A stretch of DNA of 64,000 nt, taken from the NCBI GenBank assembly GCA_019425005.1, contig JAHYYK010000002.1:1-64000 (forward strand), in the 5' to 3' direction. The translations under genes and the position numbers were made by a program. A model generated the notes under the pieces. That model was given only the letters and a program-made list of their open reading frames with translations. It had not been told where the DNA came from and made no database searches. Of this stretch, positions 35,030 to 44,232 are shown piece by piece. This DNA is from Collinsella sp. Its GTDB lineage: Bacteria; Actinomycetota; Coriobacteriia; Coriobacteriales; Coriobacteriaceae. The number at the start of each line of letters is the position of its first letter. Position 1 is the stretch's first letter.

Positions 35030-36172
35030 GTGATCTGCCCGCATTGCCTTAAGACTATCGAGGACGGCGCCTCGTTCTGCCCCTACTGCAACGCCTATGT
35101 GGGTCCGGGCGATGGTCCCGAGCACACCGAGTTCGTGTTCTGTGAGGGCTGCGGTGCCCGTCTTTCTCCGCATGATCGTACGTGCCCCAAATGCGGACGC
35201 CCTGCTCCGGGTATCCTCTCCGAGGACGCGGCCGCATCCGACCTGGCAGCGGGCCGCACGGCGGGCTTTCCGCGCCTAACGCAAGAGCAGATCGACACCG
35301 AGGTGCCGCATGCGCCGGCCTCTGCCGCTGCGGTGCTTTCGGACGCCGCCGACCCCAATGAGACCTGCGTGCTGCCGGCTTTCGATAAGGATTTCGGTAT
35401 TCCCAAGGTCGATATTCCCATGCCCGTTTCCCTGCATGACGATGCTCAAAAACCCAAGCGCAAGGTGCACCCCGACGAGGACGCCTATCACAAGCACAAG
35501 CGTCATATTCCCAAGCCGCTTATCGTAATCGCGGTCCTTGCCGTCGTTTGCGGCGGTGCCTATTGGTTCGTGACGACCGATCCCATGGGTGTTATGCCCG
35601 GCTTCTACGACCAGTTTGGCCAAGCTGCACAGACCACCTTCCCCACGCGCCAAAAGGGCGAGGCCACTGAGGACGATGCCAAGCAGGACGATTCTGCGGA
35701 GGTGGTCCAGGAAGAAACCGTGCTCACCGATGATCAGCTCTATACCAGGCTGGACGGTCTGTATCAGACCATCGTGTCCTATGCTGACGAGGACCAGATT
35801 GGCGAGGTCATCGATTCCTTTAACAACGGCTATCTCCGAACGCCGCTGTCCACCCGTCAGGAGCTGTCGCAGAGTGCCTACGCCCTGCGTGACCAGATTA
35901 AAAAGACGCAAGATGAGCTCAACAATCTTAAGTATCAGGACGATACGGTCTATGCGGACGACATCGCCCACTTAAAGCAGCTTGCCGAGTGGATGTATGA
36001 GCGCGTTGACGTGATCTGCCAGAGCTGGGATATCTCGCTGGCCATTCCCGATGGCGAGTCGATGAGTTCCCACCAAAGCGAGATCCTGGCGCCCATCGCG
36101 CAGGGTGGCAACAGCGCGCTGAACCAGTACGACGCCAATGTGGGTTCCTGGAAGCCGCAGCAGCGTTCCTAA
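35030..36172 (+). CDS. zinc-ribbon membrane protein of unknown function
   Basis: A 380-residue protein with two N-terminal zinc ribbons (Cys3, 6, 17, 20 and Cys38, 41, 52, 55), a disordered acidic linker, a basic stretch (KRKVHPDEDAYHKHKRHIPK), one membrane span at about residues 163-182 (PLIVIAVLAVVCGGAYWFV), and an extracytoplasmic helical domain. Such zinc-ribbon plus span proteins are common in gut Actinobacteria and Firmicutes and mostly uncharacterised. The GTG at 35030 was chosen because AAAGAGG lies five bases before it; a TTG at 35009 lacks a site. It stands alone between the ATPase and the cyclophilin. Confidence 0.75.
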   Translation: MICPHCLKTIEDGASFCPYCNAYVGPGDGPEHTEFVFCEGCGARLSPHDRTCPKCGRPAPGILSEDAAASDLAAGRTAGFPRLTQEQIDTEVPHAPASAAAVLSDAADPNETCVLPAFDKDFGIPKVDIPMPVSLHDDAQKPKRKVHPDEDAYHKHKRHIPKPLIVIAVLAVVCGGAYWFVTTDPMGVMPGFYDQFGQAAQTTFPTRQKGEATEDDAKQDDSAEVVQEETVLTDDQLYTRLDGLYQTIVSYADEDQIGEVIDSFNNGYLRTPLSTRQELSQSAYALRDQIKKTQDELNNLKYQDDTVYADDIAHLKQLAEWMYERVDVICQSWDISLAIPDGESMSSHQSEILAPIAQGGNSALNQYDANVGSWKPQQRS

Positions 36173-36210
36173 AAATAGTTCGCCATAGTCGGCATAACCT
36201 ACGTGCGCAA

Positions 36211-36240
36211 TTGATGTAAGCCCGTGCTTATTGCTACAAT
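36211..36240 (+). promoter_or_regulatory. promoter upstream of cyclophilin gene
   Basis: TTGATG (36211-36216) and TACAAT (36235-36240) with an 18-base spacer, 40 bases before the ATG. Confidence 0.65.
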
Positions 36241-36279
36241 TCGTACAAATATGCTTTAAACGCACGAGGAAGGAACCAC

Positions 36280-36822
36280 ATGTTTGGTTTTAAGAAAGAG
36301 CTCTACACGCCCGGGTATCAGCTTGTCGGCGACGAGTGCGCCGTAATCGAGACGTCGAAGGGTACCATCAAGGTCAAGTTTGACGGCGAGGGCGCTCCCA
36401 TTCATGTCGCGAACTTCTGCGAGCTTTCCACGATGGGCTTCTATGATGGCCTTAAGTTCCATCGCTATGTGCCCGGTTTTGTTATCCAGGGCGGGGACCC
36501 CAATACCCGCGACATGTCCGGCGCCGACGTCGCCGCCGGTCTTGAGGGCCCCGACGGCATGCCCGGTACCGGTGGCCCCGGCTACTGCATCAAGGGCGAG
36601 TTCGCCACCAATCCGCGCAACAGCCATGTCGATGGCGCCCTTGCCATGGCGCGCTCCATGGACCCCGATTCCGCGGGTTCGCAGTTCTACTTCTGCCTGG
36701 GTGCCCAGCATAACCTCGATTCCGGTTACACCGTCTTTGGTACCACGGTCGAGGGTCTCAATGTGATTTCGCAGCTGCGTGCCGGCGACGAGATCGTTCA
36801 TGTCGAGATCGTTCACGAGTAA
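36280..36822 (+). CDS. peptidyl-prolyl cis-trans isomerase, cyclophilin type
   Basis: Catalyses proline isomerisation during folding. The 180-residue product is a single cyclophilin domain without signal peptide, so cytosolic. Seen: FHRYVPGFVIQGGDP with the catalytic Arg and Gln, a loop insertion with GLEGPDGMPGTGGPGY, ALAMARSMDPDSAGSQFYF and TVFGTTVEGLNVI. The ATG follows GAGGAAGGA. The TPR gene follows 11 bases later, so an operon is likely. Confidence 0.92.
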   Translation: MFGFKKELYTPGYQLVGDECAVIETSKGTIKVKFDGEGAPIHVANFCELSTMGFYDGLKFHRYVPGFVIQGGDPNTRDMSGADVAAGLEGPDGMPGTGGPGYCIKGEFATNPRNSHVDGALAMARSMDPDSAGSQFYFCLGAQHNLDSGYTVFGTTVEGLNVISQLRAGDEIVHVEIVHE

Positions 36823-36833
36823 AGGGGACTTCC

Positions 36834-38138
36834 TTGAATAGCCAGCTGATCCAACAGGGCCGCGCCGCTTACCGCGCGGGTGATTTTTCCGCTGCAGCCC
36901 AGATGCTTGGGGCGGCAAAGACTCCCGATGAGATTATGGGCGAGGCCGACCACCTTCGTGGCAACGCCTTGATGCACCTGGGCATGTATGCCGAGGCCGC
37001 CGAGGCCTATGCCGCCGCCCTCAACGACGGCACCTACGGCAAGCGCGGCGCGCTGCTCACCAACCGCGGCAAGGCGCTTGCCGCCGTGGGCGACTACACG
37101 ACGGCCGCTCAGGCGTTCTCTGCCGCTACGCAGGATGCTTCCTATGCCACGCCGTTCAAGGCCTATCTGGGCCTGGGCAATGCGCTGTTCCAGTCGGGCG
37201 ACTATGCCAACGCGGGTACTGCCTTCCGTCAGGCCGCCATCGACGGCGCCAATCCGGCTCCTGCCGCCGCTCTCGGCGAGCTCGGTCGCTGCTTCATTAA
37301 ACTCGGCCGTCCGGCGGATGCCGTGGAGACCTACCGCACGGCTATCGACTTTGCCGGCCCCCGCGACGACACGCGTGCGCTCAACGCTGGCATGGGTCAG
37401 GCGCTTTCTGCCGCCGGCCGTCCCTCCGACGCACTCGACGCCTTTAACGCCGCTACTGCCGATGGCATCTACCAGCTCACCTCCGAGCAGGCCGATGAGC
37501 TTGCCCGCGTGCACGATTCGCTTGCCGCGCTGTCTGCCCAGACGGCTATGGCCACGGCTCCGGCGCCCGCGATGGACGCTCCTGCCGTCGATCCGCTCGA
37601 TCCTACGGGCGCGACCGGTCAGTTTATGCCCGATCCCTCGGACACCGGCTTCTTTACGCTGTCCGAGTCCGAGATGGTCCAGCAGGACCGTCAGGATCGT
37701 AAACAGGCCAAGGTTCGTCGCCGCCATCGCCACACGGGCCTCAAAGTCTTCATCGTGCTGCTTCTGCTCATTTTGATCGCCGCGGGCGGTCTGGGCTTTG
37801 CCTACACGCGCGGCTTTGGCTTCCCGTCTCAGGAGTCGGTTATCACCGATCTGTTCCAGGCTGCCGGCGACGGTGACACCGCAAAGGCCGAGTCTTGCCT
37901 GGCCTCGAGCCTGTCCGAGGACGCCAAGTCGATGATCATCTCCTCGATTCCGCAGGGTGCCACCGTGTCCGTCGAGGGCATGGATCAGTCCATGACCGAG
38001 ACGACCGCTAAGGTGAAGGCATCGCTGTCCAAGGGCGGCGAGCAGGAGTACACCGTCAAATTCGTGCGCTCCGACAACCATATCGGCTGGGCCGTTTCCT
38101 CGCTCGATATGGATTTCTCGGCTGCTGACAACCAGTAG
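36834..38138 (+). CDS. TPR-repeat membrane protein
   Basis: A 434-residue protein: residues about 1-235 are tetratricopeptide-like helical repeats rich in Ala (QLIQQGRAAYRAGDFSAAAQ, EAAEAYAAALNDG, TAAQAFSAA), then a linker, one membrane span at about 303-322 (FIVLLLLILIAAGGLGFAY) and an extracytoplasmic C-terminal domain of about 110 residues. It may tether a protein complex to the membrane; no enzyme motif is seen. The start is TTG 36834, with AAAGGGG six bases upstream. It lies just before the elongasome genes, separated by a stem-loop. Confidence 0.8.
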   Translation: MNSQLIQQGRAAYRAGDFSAAAQMLGAAKTPDEIMGEADHLRGNALMHLGMYAEAAEAYAAALNDGTYGKRGALLTNRGKALAAVGDYTTAAQAFSAATQDASYATPFKAYLGLGNALFQSGDYANAGTAFRQAAIDGANPAPAAALGELGRCFIKLGRPADAVETYRTAIDFAGPRDDTRALNAGMGQALSAAGRPSDALDAFNAATADGIYQLTSEQADELARVHDSLAALSAQTAMATAPAPAMDAPAVDPLDPTGATGQFMPDPSDTGFFTLSESEMVQQDRQDRKQAKVRRRHRHTGLKVFIVLLLLILIAAGGLGFAYTRGFGFPSQESVITDLFQAAGDGDTAKAESCLASSLSEDAKSMIISSIPQGATVSVEGMDQSMTETTAKVKASLSKGGEQEYTVKFVRSDNHIGWAVSSLDMDFSAADNQ

Positions 38139-38160
38139 TGACCTTATGGGATTTAGCTTT

Positions 38161-38193
38161 GCCCGGCGCTTCACCGCAAGTGAGGTGCCGGGC
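38161..38193 (+). terminator. long stem-loop between the TPR gene and mreB
   Basis: A 14-bp stem: GCCCGGCGCTTCAC (38161-38174) pairs with GTGAGGTGCCGGGC (38180-38193) with two G-T pairs and loop CGCAA. The tail is not T-rich, so it may be a weak terminator or an mRNA stabiliser. A TATGAT box follows at 38203-38208 and could start the mre operon. Confidence 0.5.
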
Positions 38194-38253
38194 TTGCGCT
38201 AGTATGATGAGCTAGTAGTTTTCCAGCAATCATCCAACACATCAGGAGTTGCG

Positions 38254-39297
38254 TTGTTTTCTTTGATGGATATGTTCTTCGGTAGCTATGCGGGCGATCT
38301 TGCCATCGACCTCGGCACCGCCAATACGCTTGTCTCCGTGCGCGGCAAGGGCATCGTCATTCGCGAGCCCTCTGTTGTTGCCATCGACAAGAACGACGAG
38401 CGCATCCTGGCGGTCGGTATCGAGGCAAAGCGCATGCTCGGCCGTACGCCTGGCAACATCGTGGCCGTTCGTCCCCTGAAGGACGGCGTCATCGCCGACT
38501 TCGATGTTACCGAGGCCATGCTTCGCTATTTTATCGACAAGGCGTCCGAGAAGCGCTATCCGTGGACTCCGCGTCCGCGTGTTGTCGTCTGCGTTCCCTC
38601 CGGCGTCACGTCGGTCGAGAAGCGCGCTGTCTTTGAGGCCACGATCCAGGCCGGTGCCCGCCAGGCCTATCTGATCGAGGAGCCTATGGCTGCCGCTATC
38701 GGCGCCGACCTGCCCGTCGAGGAGCCCACCGGCTCCATGGTTATCGACATCGGTGGCGGTACCACCGAGGTTGCCGTTATCGCTATGGGCGGCATCGTCG
38801 TCTCGCAGTCCATCCGTATTGCCGGCGACGAGTTCGATCAGGCCATCCTCACGCACGTTCGCGATGCCTACAACCTTGCCATCGGCGAGCGTACGGCAGA
38901 GGACATCAAGATCAAGGTCGGCTCCGCCGTGCCGCTCAAGGACGAGCTCGACGTCGAGGTCAACGGCCGCGACGTGATCACCGGTCTGCCCAAGACCGTG
39001 CGCATCGAGAGCGAGGAGATTCGTCGCGCACTCAACAAGCCGCTCGACGAGATGGCCAAGGCCGTCAAGGACGCACTCGACGCCACGCCTCCCGATCTTG
39101 CCTCGGACCTTATGTACTACGGCATTTTGCTGACCGGTGGCGGCGCGCTGCTGCGCGGTCTCGACGTGCGCCTGCGCGATGAGACCGGCGTTTCGGTCAA
39201 CGTTAGCCCCACGGCGCTCGATAACGTCGTTAACGGCTGTGCCCGTGTGCTCGAGGCCAATGCGTTTGATGGCGGCTTCGTCCAGACCAATGCTTAA
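38254..39297 (+). CDS. mreB: rod-shape determining actin homologue MreB
   Basis: Cytoskeletal ATPase that directs lateral wall synthesis. The 347-residue product shows the actin-fold phosphate loops: AIDLGTANTLVSVRGKGIV, EPSVVAID, VVVCVPSGVTSVEKRAV, IEEPMAAAIGADL, MVIDIGGGTTEVAVIAMGG and ILLTGGGALLRGLD. The start is TTG 38254, with CAGGAG five bases before it; the ATG at 38266 is too far from this site. First gene of mreB-mreC-mreD-mrdA-rodA. Confidence 0.97.
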   Translation: MFSLMDMFFGSYAGDLAIDLGTANTLVSVRGKGIVIREPSVVAIDKNDERILAVGIEAKRMLGRTPGNIVAVRPLKDGVIADFDVTEAMLRYFIDKASEKRYPWTPRPRVVVCVPSGVTSVEKRAVFEATIQAGARQAYLIEEPMAAAIGADLPVEEPTGSMVIDIGGGTTEVAVIAMGGIVVSQSIRIAGDEFDQAILTHVRDAYNLAIGERTAEDIKIKVGSAVPLKDELDVEVNGRDVITGLPKTVRIESEEIRRALNKPLDEMAKAVKDALDATPPDLASDLMYYGILLTGGGALLRGLDVRLRDETGVSVNVSPTALDNVVNGCARVLEANAFDGGFVQTNA

Positions 39298-39318
39298 TTT
39301 CCAAAAGGTGGATTCCAT

Positions 39319-40317
39319 TTGGCACAATCTTCGGGTTTCTCCACAAATCTGAATACCAAGCGACAATCAACGGGTATGCGCCCGTTGATTGTTTTCAGCC
39401 TGATTTCGGTGTTGCTGCTCACGTTTTATATTCGTGAGGGTGAGGCCGGGCCGATTCATGCCGTGCGCTCGGGTGTGACGACGATTACCTCGCCGGTGCG
39501 CTTTGTGGGCTCGGCTGTGGCGGCTCCCTTCAATGCGATCGGCAACGTGTTCTCTAACCTTACGGCGTCGCAGGACACGCTTGACGAGCTTAAGAAGCAA
39601 AATGAGGAGCTGACCTCTAAGGTCGCCGAGCTCTCCGAGGCCCAAAAGACTGCTGAGCGTCTGGAGGGACTGGTCGGCCTGCAGTCGACCTACAACCTCA
39701 AATCGACCGCAGCTCGTATCGTTGGTGCCTCGGGCGATGCCTGGACTTCGACCGTAACCATCGACAAGGGTTCTGCCGACGGGCTTTCCATCAACATGCC
39801 TGTGACGAGTTCGGCCGGTGTTATCGGACAGATCATCGAAGTCTCGGCCAAAACGTCCACCGTGCGCCTGATTGGCGACGAGAACTCGGGCGTGTCCGCC
39901 ATGGTGCAGGACACGCGCGCCCAGGGCATGCTGCAGGGTCAGGCTGACGGCACGCTGCGTCTTGAGTACGTGAGCGTCGACTCCGACGTTAAAGTTGGCG
40001 ATATCATCGTTACTTCTGGCATCGGTGGCGTGTTCCCCAAGGGCCTTCCGCTCGGCACCGTCTCGTCGGTTGAGAAATCGGCAAACGACGTTTACTACAC
40101 CATTGTGGTGCGCGCTCAGACCACGGCCGAGAACAATGAGGAAGTGCTGGTCATTACCTCGCTGACCGACGAACAGTCGGCCTCGGATGAGGATGTGAGC
40201 ACGGCCAACAGCACGCCGCAGGGAACGTCGCGCGATGCTGCGACCAAGACGAAGGACGAGAGCTCGGATGACAGTTCCGACACGTCCGAGACGACCGATT
40301 CCGGCTCGAGCGAATAG
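39319..40317 (+). CDS. mreC: rod-shape determining protein MreC
   Basis: Bitopic elongasome scaffold. The 332-residue product has a short cytosolic N-terminus, one span (RPLIVFSLISVLLLTFYI), a coiled coil (ASQDTLDELKKQNEELTSKVAELSE region), the double beta-barrel MreC core (GASGDAWTSTVTIDKGSADG, DIIVTSGIGGVFPKGLPLG) and a Ser/Thr/Asp-rich tail of about 55 residues. The start is TTG 39319 after AAAGGTGG. It lies 21 bases after mreB. Confidence 0.94.
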   Translation: MAQSSGFSTNLNTKRQSTGMRPLIVFSLISVLLLTFYIREGEAGPIHAVRSGVTTITSPVRFVGSAVAAPFNAIGNVFSNLTASQDTLDELKKQNEELTSKVAELSEAQKTAERLEGLVGLQSTYNLKSTAARIVGASGDAWTSTVTIDKGSADGLSINMPVTSSAGVIGQIIEVSAKTSTVRLIGDENSGVSAMVQDTRAQGMLQGQADGTLRLEYVSVDSDVKVGDIIVTSGIGGVFPKGLPLGTVSSVEKSANDVYYTIVVRAQTTAENNEEVLVITSLTDEQSASDEDVSTANSTPQGTSRDAATKTKDESSDDSSDTSETTDSGSSE

Positions 40318-40328
40318 GGGGCATGTCC

Positions 40329-40895
40329 ATGGATCTACACGAGCAGGGGATGAGCTCCCGCACGTTTGTAATCGCCGCCATCGTGTGCGTGCTGCTGCAG
40401 GCAGGCCTCGCACCGCAGATCTCCATTGCGGGCGGTCGCGTCAACTTTATGATTATTCTTGTGTGCCTGAGTGTGTTCTCGGGCGACCCGACCCGTGCCG
40501 TCGCGTGCGGTTTTTGCAGCGGCTTGTTCTATGACCTGTCCGCTGCCGTGCCGGTGGGCGTTATGTCGCTCCTACTGACCGTGGGTTCTTTTGCCCTGGT
40601 GCACAGCGCCGCCGGTCAGACGGGCGGTACCCCGAGTGCGCGCGGCATCACTGTGGGTGCCTTCGCGCTCGTCATTAATGTGATTTACAGCATCATCTTG
40701 CTGTTTATGGGTTTGGAGACGAGCTTTGTCGTGGCGATCTTCGGCCATGCGCTGCCGTCTTCGATCCTGACGGGTCTGGTTGCCATTCCATTTTTGATGT
40801 CCGGCGTCGTGCCGCAGTCCGGCTATGGATTCTCCGCACGTGGCGGACGCCAGACGGGTATGCGCTTTAAGCCCAAGACCCGCAAGCTCAAATAG
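40329..40895 (+). CDS. mreD: rod-shape determining protein MreD
   Basis: A 188-residue hydrophobic protein with about five spans (FVIAAIVCVLLQAGLAPQI, VNFMIILVCLSVF, AVACGFCSGLFYDLSAAVPVG and others) and a basic C-terminus (RQTGMRFKPKTRKLK). The FCSGLFYDL segment matches the MreD core. Position between mreC and the class B PBP supports the call. ATG 40329 has AGGGGG seven bases upstream; ATG 40323 is only one base from that site. Confidence 0.9.
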   Translation: MDLHEQGMSSRTFVIAAIVCVLLQAGLAPQISIAGGRVNFMIILVCLSVFSGDPTRAVACGFCSGLFYDLSAAVPVGVMSLLLTVGSFALVHSAAGQTGGTPSARGITVGAFALVINVIYSIILLFMGLETSFVVAIFGHALPSSILTGLVAIPFLMSGVVPQSGYGFSARGGRQTGMRFKPKTRKLK

Positions 40896-40908
40896 GGGAG
40901 GCCCGTAG

Positions 40909-42978
40909 ATGTCTTCCCAGATGACGGTTATTATCGCCGGTATCGTGCTGGTCGTGGCCATCGTGGTCGCGCTGGTCATCATGCGTCGGGGCGATTCCCG
41001 TTTTACCTACGATACGCAGCATGGAACGGCCCCACGCGCCACCGAGGGCGAGGGCAATACCGCGGCGACCGCCTTTAAGGGCCGCTTTTCCATCCTCACC
41101 GCGGGTGTGGGCGCGATGTTTGCGGCGCTTGCCGTCAAGCTGTGGGGCATGCAGATGGTCTCGTCGGACTATTACGAGAAGCAGGCTAATAGCAATCAGA
41201 CTCGCACCGTTACCACACCCGCTGTGCGCGGCCGCATCCTCGACCGCAATGGCGTGGCGCTTGTCCAGAACCGTCCCTCACTTGCTGTCGTGGCCTACCG
41301 CGATCTTGCCGAGGATGAGGTTCTGGTTCGCCATCTTGCCAACGTGCTCGGTATGCCCTACGTGGCTGTTCTGCGCAATATCCAGGACAATTCCGAGGGC
41401 GCCCAGAGCCTGCATACCATCGCGACGGATGTCCGTCGCTCCACGGTTGCCTATATTCAGGAGCACGCCGGCGAGTTCCCGGGCGTCAAGATTGCCGAGC
41501 GTACCGAGCGCCAGTACCCGTACGGCGAGACGGCCTGTCACATTTTGGGCTATACCGGCACCATTACCTCCGAGCAGCTCGAGGCCCAGAATAAGAAAAC
41601 CTCTGGCGATGATGATGCTTCTGCTGGCCGGATTACGTACCAGTCGGGCGATATCGTGGGCCAAGCGGGCGTTGAGAGCTACTACGAAAACCTGCTGCAG
41701 GGTATTCGTGGCGAGCAGACCGTCAAGGTCGATGCCTCGGGCAATGTGACCGGTCAGGCCGGCGCCGTGCCCGCGAAGGCCGGCTCCGACATTAAGCTCA
41801 CGCTCGACCTTAAAATCCAACAGGCCTGTGAGACGGCGCTGTCGAGTGCTATCGAGCTTGCCAAGACCACGGGCCACAGTAACGCCGGCAACGGCGCCGT
41901 GGTGTGCCTCGATCCCAACAATGGTGAGATTCTGGGCATGGCGAGCGAGCCCAAGTTCGATCCGTCGGTGTTTATCGGCGGCATCTCCAACGATGTGTGG
42001 ACCGAGCTCAACGATGACGAGGGTTCGCACCCGCTGCTCAACCGCGCCATTAGCGGACAGTACATGTCGGCTTCGACCATCAAGCCGCTCTCGGCGCTGG
42101 CAGGCCTTGAATTTGGAACTTATACCTCCGGCCAGACCACGAACTGCACGGGCTATTGGACGGGCCTAGGCAAGTCGTGGGGTAAGTACTGCTGGCTGCA
42201 TTCCGGCCACGGCACCATGACGCTGCAATCGGGCATCGCCAACTCGTGCGACCCCGTGTTCTACGATATGGGCAAGGCGTTTTTCTACAACGACCATCAT
42301 CCCGAGGGCCTGCAGGAGGTCTTTCGTCGCTGGGGCCTAGGCAAGACCTGCGGTATCGATCTGCCGAGTGAGGGCGCGGGCCGTATTCCCGATGCCGAGT
42401 GGAAAGAGTCGTACTTCACCGACGCCTCTGCCGAGGACCGCAAGTGGAATGCCGGCGATATGACCAACATTGCCATCGGCCAGGGCGACATCCTGGTGAC
42501 GCCCCTGCAGATGGCGTGCGCCTATATGGGTCTTGCCAACGGCGGCAAACAGTACGTGCCTCACGTGTTTTTGTCTGCCGTGTCGCGCGATGGCGACGGC
42601 GATGCCTATAAGTACAACGGAAAGGGCAAGAAGAAGCGCCTAGAGGCCAAGATCAACAGCGATTCGGATTTGGCTCTTGTCCGCAACGGCATGCACGACG
42701 TGATTTACGCGGCATCGACGTCCCTTGCGGCTCACTTTGGCACCCTGACGCCGCAGGTATACGGCAAGTCGGGCACGGGCGAGAAAAGCGGCGAGGACGA
42801 ATACGCGTGGTTCTGCGCCTATGCACCGGCCGATGATCCCAAGTATGTTATCGCTACTGTCCTGGAGCAGGGCGGCGGTGGCTCGGATACCGCGATGCAT
42901 GTCGTGCGCGACGTGCTCGGCGTGATTTATGACGAGCCCGATACCTCTTCGGCCTCGGGCGATTCTTCGGTTCGATAG
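40909..42978 (+). CDS. mrdA: penicillin-binding protein 2 (peptidoglycan transpeptidase)
   Basis: Class B transpeptidase of the elongasome. The 689-residue product has an N-terminal span (VIIAGIVLVVAIVVALVIM), then about 40 residues and a second hydrophobic segment (FSILTAGVGAMFAALAVKL), a dimerisation/pedestal domain (VRGRILDRNGVALVQNRPS), and the transpeptidase domain with S389-T-I-K, IANSCDPVF and K620-S-G-T. Two hydrophobic N-terminal segments are unusual for PBP2, which normally has one. It sits between mreD and rodA, spaced 13 and 9 bases. Confidence 0.93.
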   Translation: MSSQMTVIIAGIVLVVAIVVALVIMRRGDSRFTYDTQHGTAPRATEGEGNTAATAFKGRFSILTAGVGAMFAALAVKLWGMQMVSSDYYEKQANSNQTRTVTTPAVRGRILDRNGVALVQNRPSLAVVAYRDLAEDEVLVRHLANVLGMPYVAVLRNIQDNSEGAQSLHTIATDVRRSTVAYIQEHAGEFPGVKIAERTERQYPYGETACHILGYTGTITSEQLEAQNKKTSGDDDASAGRITYQSGDIVGQAGVESYYENLLQGIRGEQTVKVDASGNVTGQAGAVPAKAGSDIKLTLDLKIQQACETALSSAIELAKTTGHSNAGNGAVVCLDPNNGEILGMASEPKFDPSVFIGGISNDVWTELNDDEGSHPLLNRAISGQYMSASTIKPLSALAGLEFGTYTSGQTTNCTGYWTGLGKSWGKYCWLHSGHGTMTLQSGIANSCDPVFYDMGKAFFYNDHHPEGLQEVFRRWGLGKTCGIDLPSEGAGRIPDAEWKESYFTDASAEDRKWNAGDMTNIAIGQGDILVTPLQMACAYMGLANGGKQYVPHVFLSAVSRDGDGDAYKYNGKGKKKRLEAKINSDSDLALVRNGMHDVIYAASTSLAAHFGTLTPQVYGKSGTGEKSGEDEYAWFCAYAPADDPKYVIATVLEQGGGGSDTAMHVVRDVLGVIYDEPDTSSASGDSSVR

Positions 42979-42987
42979 GAGGTTGCG

Positions 42988-44214
42988 ATGGATTTTTCTC
43001 CGGCGGATCTGTTCCGTTCAACCAAGACCGGCTCTCGCAGCAGCCTGGACCGCGTCAACAAGCAACTTTCGGCCTCGCGCGGCACGTTTCGCCAAAAGGT
43101 GCATATCGGTGTGCTCGTGGCTACCGTGGCGCTCGTCGCCTACGGTGCCATCATTATCTGGTCGGCTTCGCAGTTTAAGGCCGATGCCTCGTTCTCACGC
43201 CATCTGCTGGGAATTGGCATCGGGGCGGTGCTGGCGGTGCTGGTCTGGCGTACCGACCTGCGCGGTATTTCCAATTTCTCGACGGCGTTGCTCGTCATCG
43301 ACCTGATCGTGATCCTCTCGCCCAAGATTCCTGGTCTGTCCTATACGGGCGGTCTGGGCATGACGGGCTGGATCAAGATTCCCGGTATCGGCTTGACATT
43401 CCAGCCGGTTGAGCTTGCCAAGCTCATCACCATCTTCTTTATTGCTACGCTTGGCTCGCAGTATAACGGCCGCATCGATACCGTTCGCGACTACGTCAAG
43501 CTCTGCGGCATGCTGTCCATTCCGTTTTTGGCCGTCGTTGCCATGGGCGACCTGGGCTCGGGACTGGTCGTGCTGGTTTCGGGCGCCATCGTCATTTGTA
43601 TGAGCGGTGCACGCCGCGAATGGGTGCTGTCGACCCTAGCCCTGCTCGTGGGCCTGGTGGCCCTCGTCCTGGCGCTCGATTCGGTCTTTGATTCGCTGCT
43701 CGGCCACGATGTGCTCATCAAGCAGTATCAGATGAACCGTCTGACGGTCTTTATCGACCCCGATAATGCCGATTCGGACGATGCCTACAACCTGCAGCAG
43801 TCGCTTATCGCCGTTGGCTCGGGCGGCTTCTTTGGTAAGGGTTTGGGCCATGCGACGCAGTCGGCCGGCGGCTTTCTGCCTGAGTTCCACACCGACTTCG
43901 TCTTCGCCTTCCTGTCTGAGACCTTTGGCTTTTGCGGTTCCTTTTTGCTCCTATGCCTCTACGTGCTGTTGATCTTTTCGACGATTCGCGTCGCCTTTAA
44001 GTGTGAGTCGCTGTTTTTGCGTCTTTCGTGTGTGGGCATCGTTGGCATGTGGGCGTTCCAGACCTTCGAAAACATCGGCATGTGCATCGGCATGATGCCG
44101 ATTACCGGTATTCCGCTACCGTTTATTAGCTTCGGTTCGTCTTCGATGATGATTCAGCTGCTGACGGTGGGTATCGTACAATCCATATGGCGGCATCGTT
44201 CGGGCGCCGCGTAA
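42988..44214 (+). CDS. rodA: peptidoglycan glycosyltransferase RodA
   Basis: SEDS-family polymerase that pairs with PBP2. The 408-residue product has a cytosolic N-terminus of about 35 residues and about ten spans. Seen: IIWSASQFKAD, GWIKIPGIGLTFQPVELAKL (SEDS signature with the functional Glu), AMGDLGSGLVVLVS, QQSLIAVGSGGFFGKGLGHATQ, EFHTDFVFAFLSETFGF with the conserved Asp, and GIPLPFISFGSSSMM. AGGAGG lies five bases before its ATG. Confidence 0.96.
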   Translation: MDFSPADLFRSTKTGSRSSLDRVNKQLSASRGTFRQKVHIGVLVATVALVAYGAIIIWSASQFKADASFSRHLLGIGIGAVLAVLVWRTDLRGISNFSTALLVIDLIVILSPKIPGLSYTGGLGMTGWIKIPGIGLTFQPVELAKLITIFFIATLGSQYNGRIDTVRDYVKLCGMLSIPFLAVVAMGDLGSGLVVLVSGAIVICMSGARREWVLSTLALLVGLVALVLALDSVFDSLLGHDVLIKQYQMNRLTVFIDPDNADSDDAYNLQQSLIAVGSGGFFGKGLGHATQSAGGFLPEFHTDFVFAFLSETFGFCGSFLLLCLYVLLIFSTIRVAFKCESLFLRLSCVGIVGMWAFQTFENIGMCIGMMPITGIPLPFISFGSSSMMIQLLTVGIVQSIWRHRSGAA

Positions 44215-44232
44215 CCGCTGGAGGGGTTTGCT

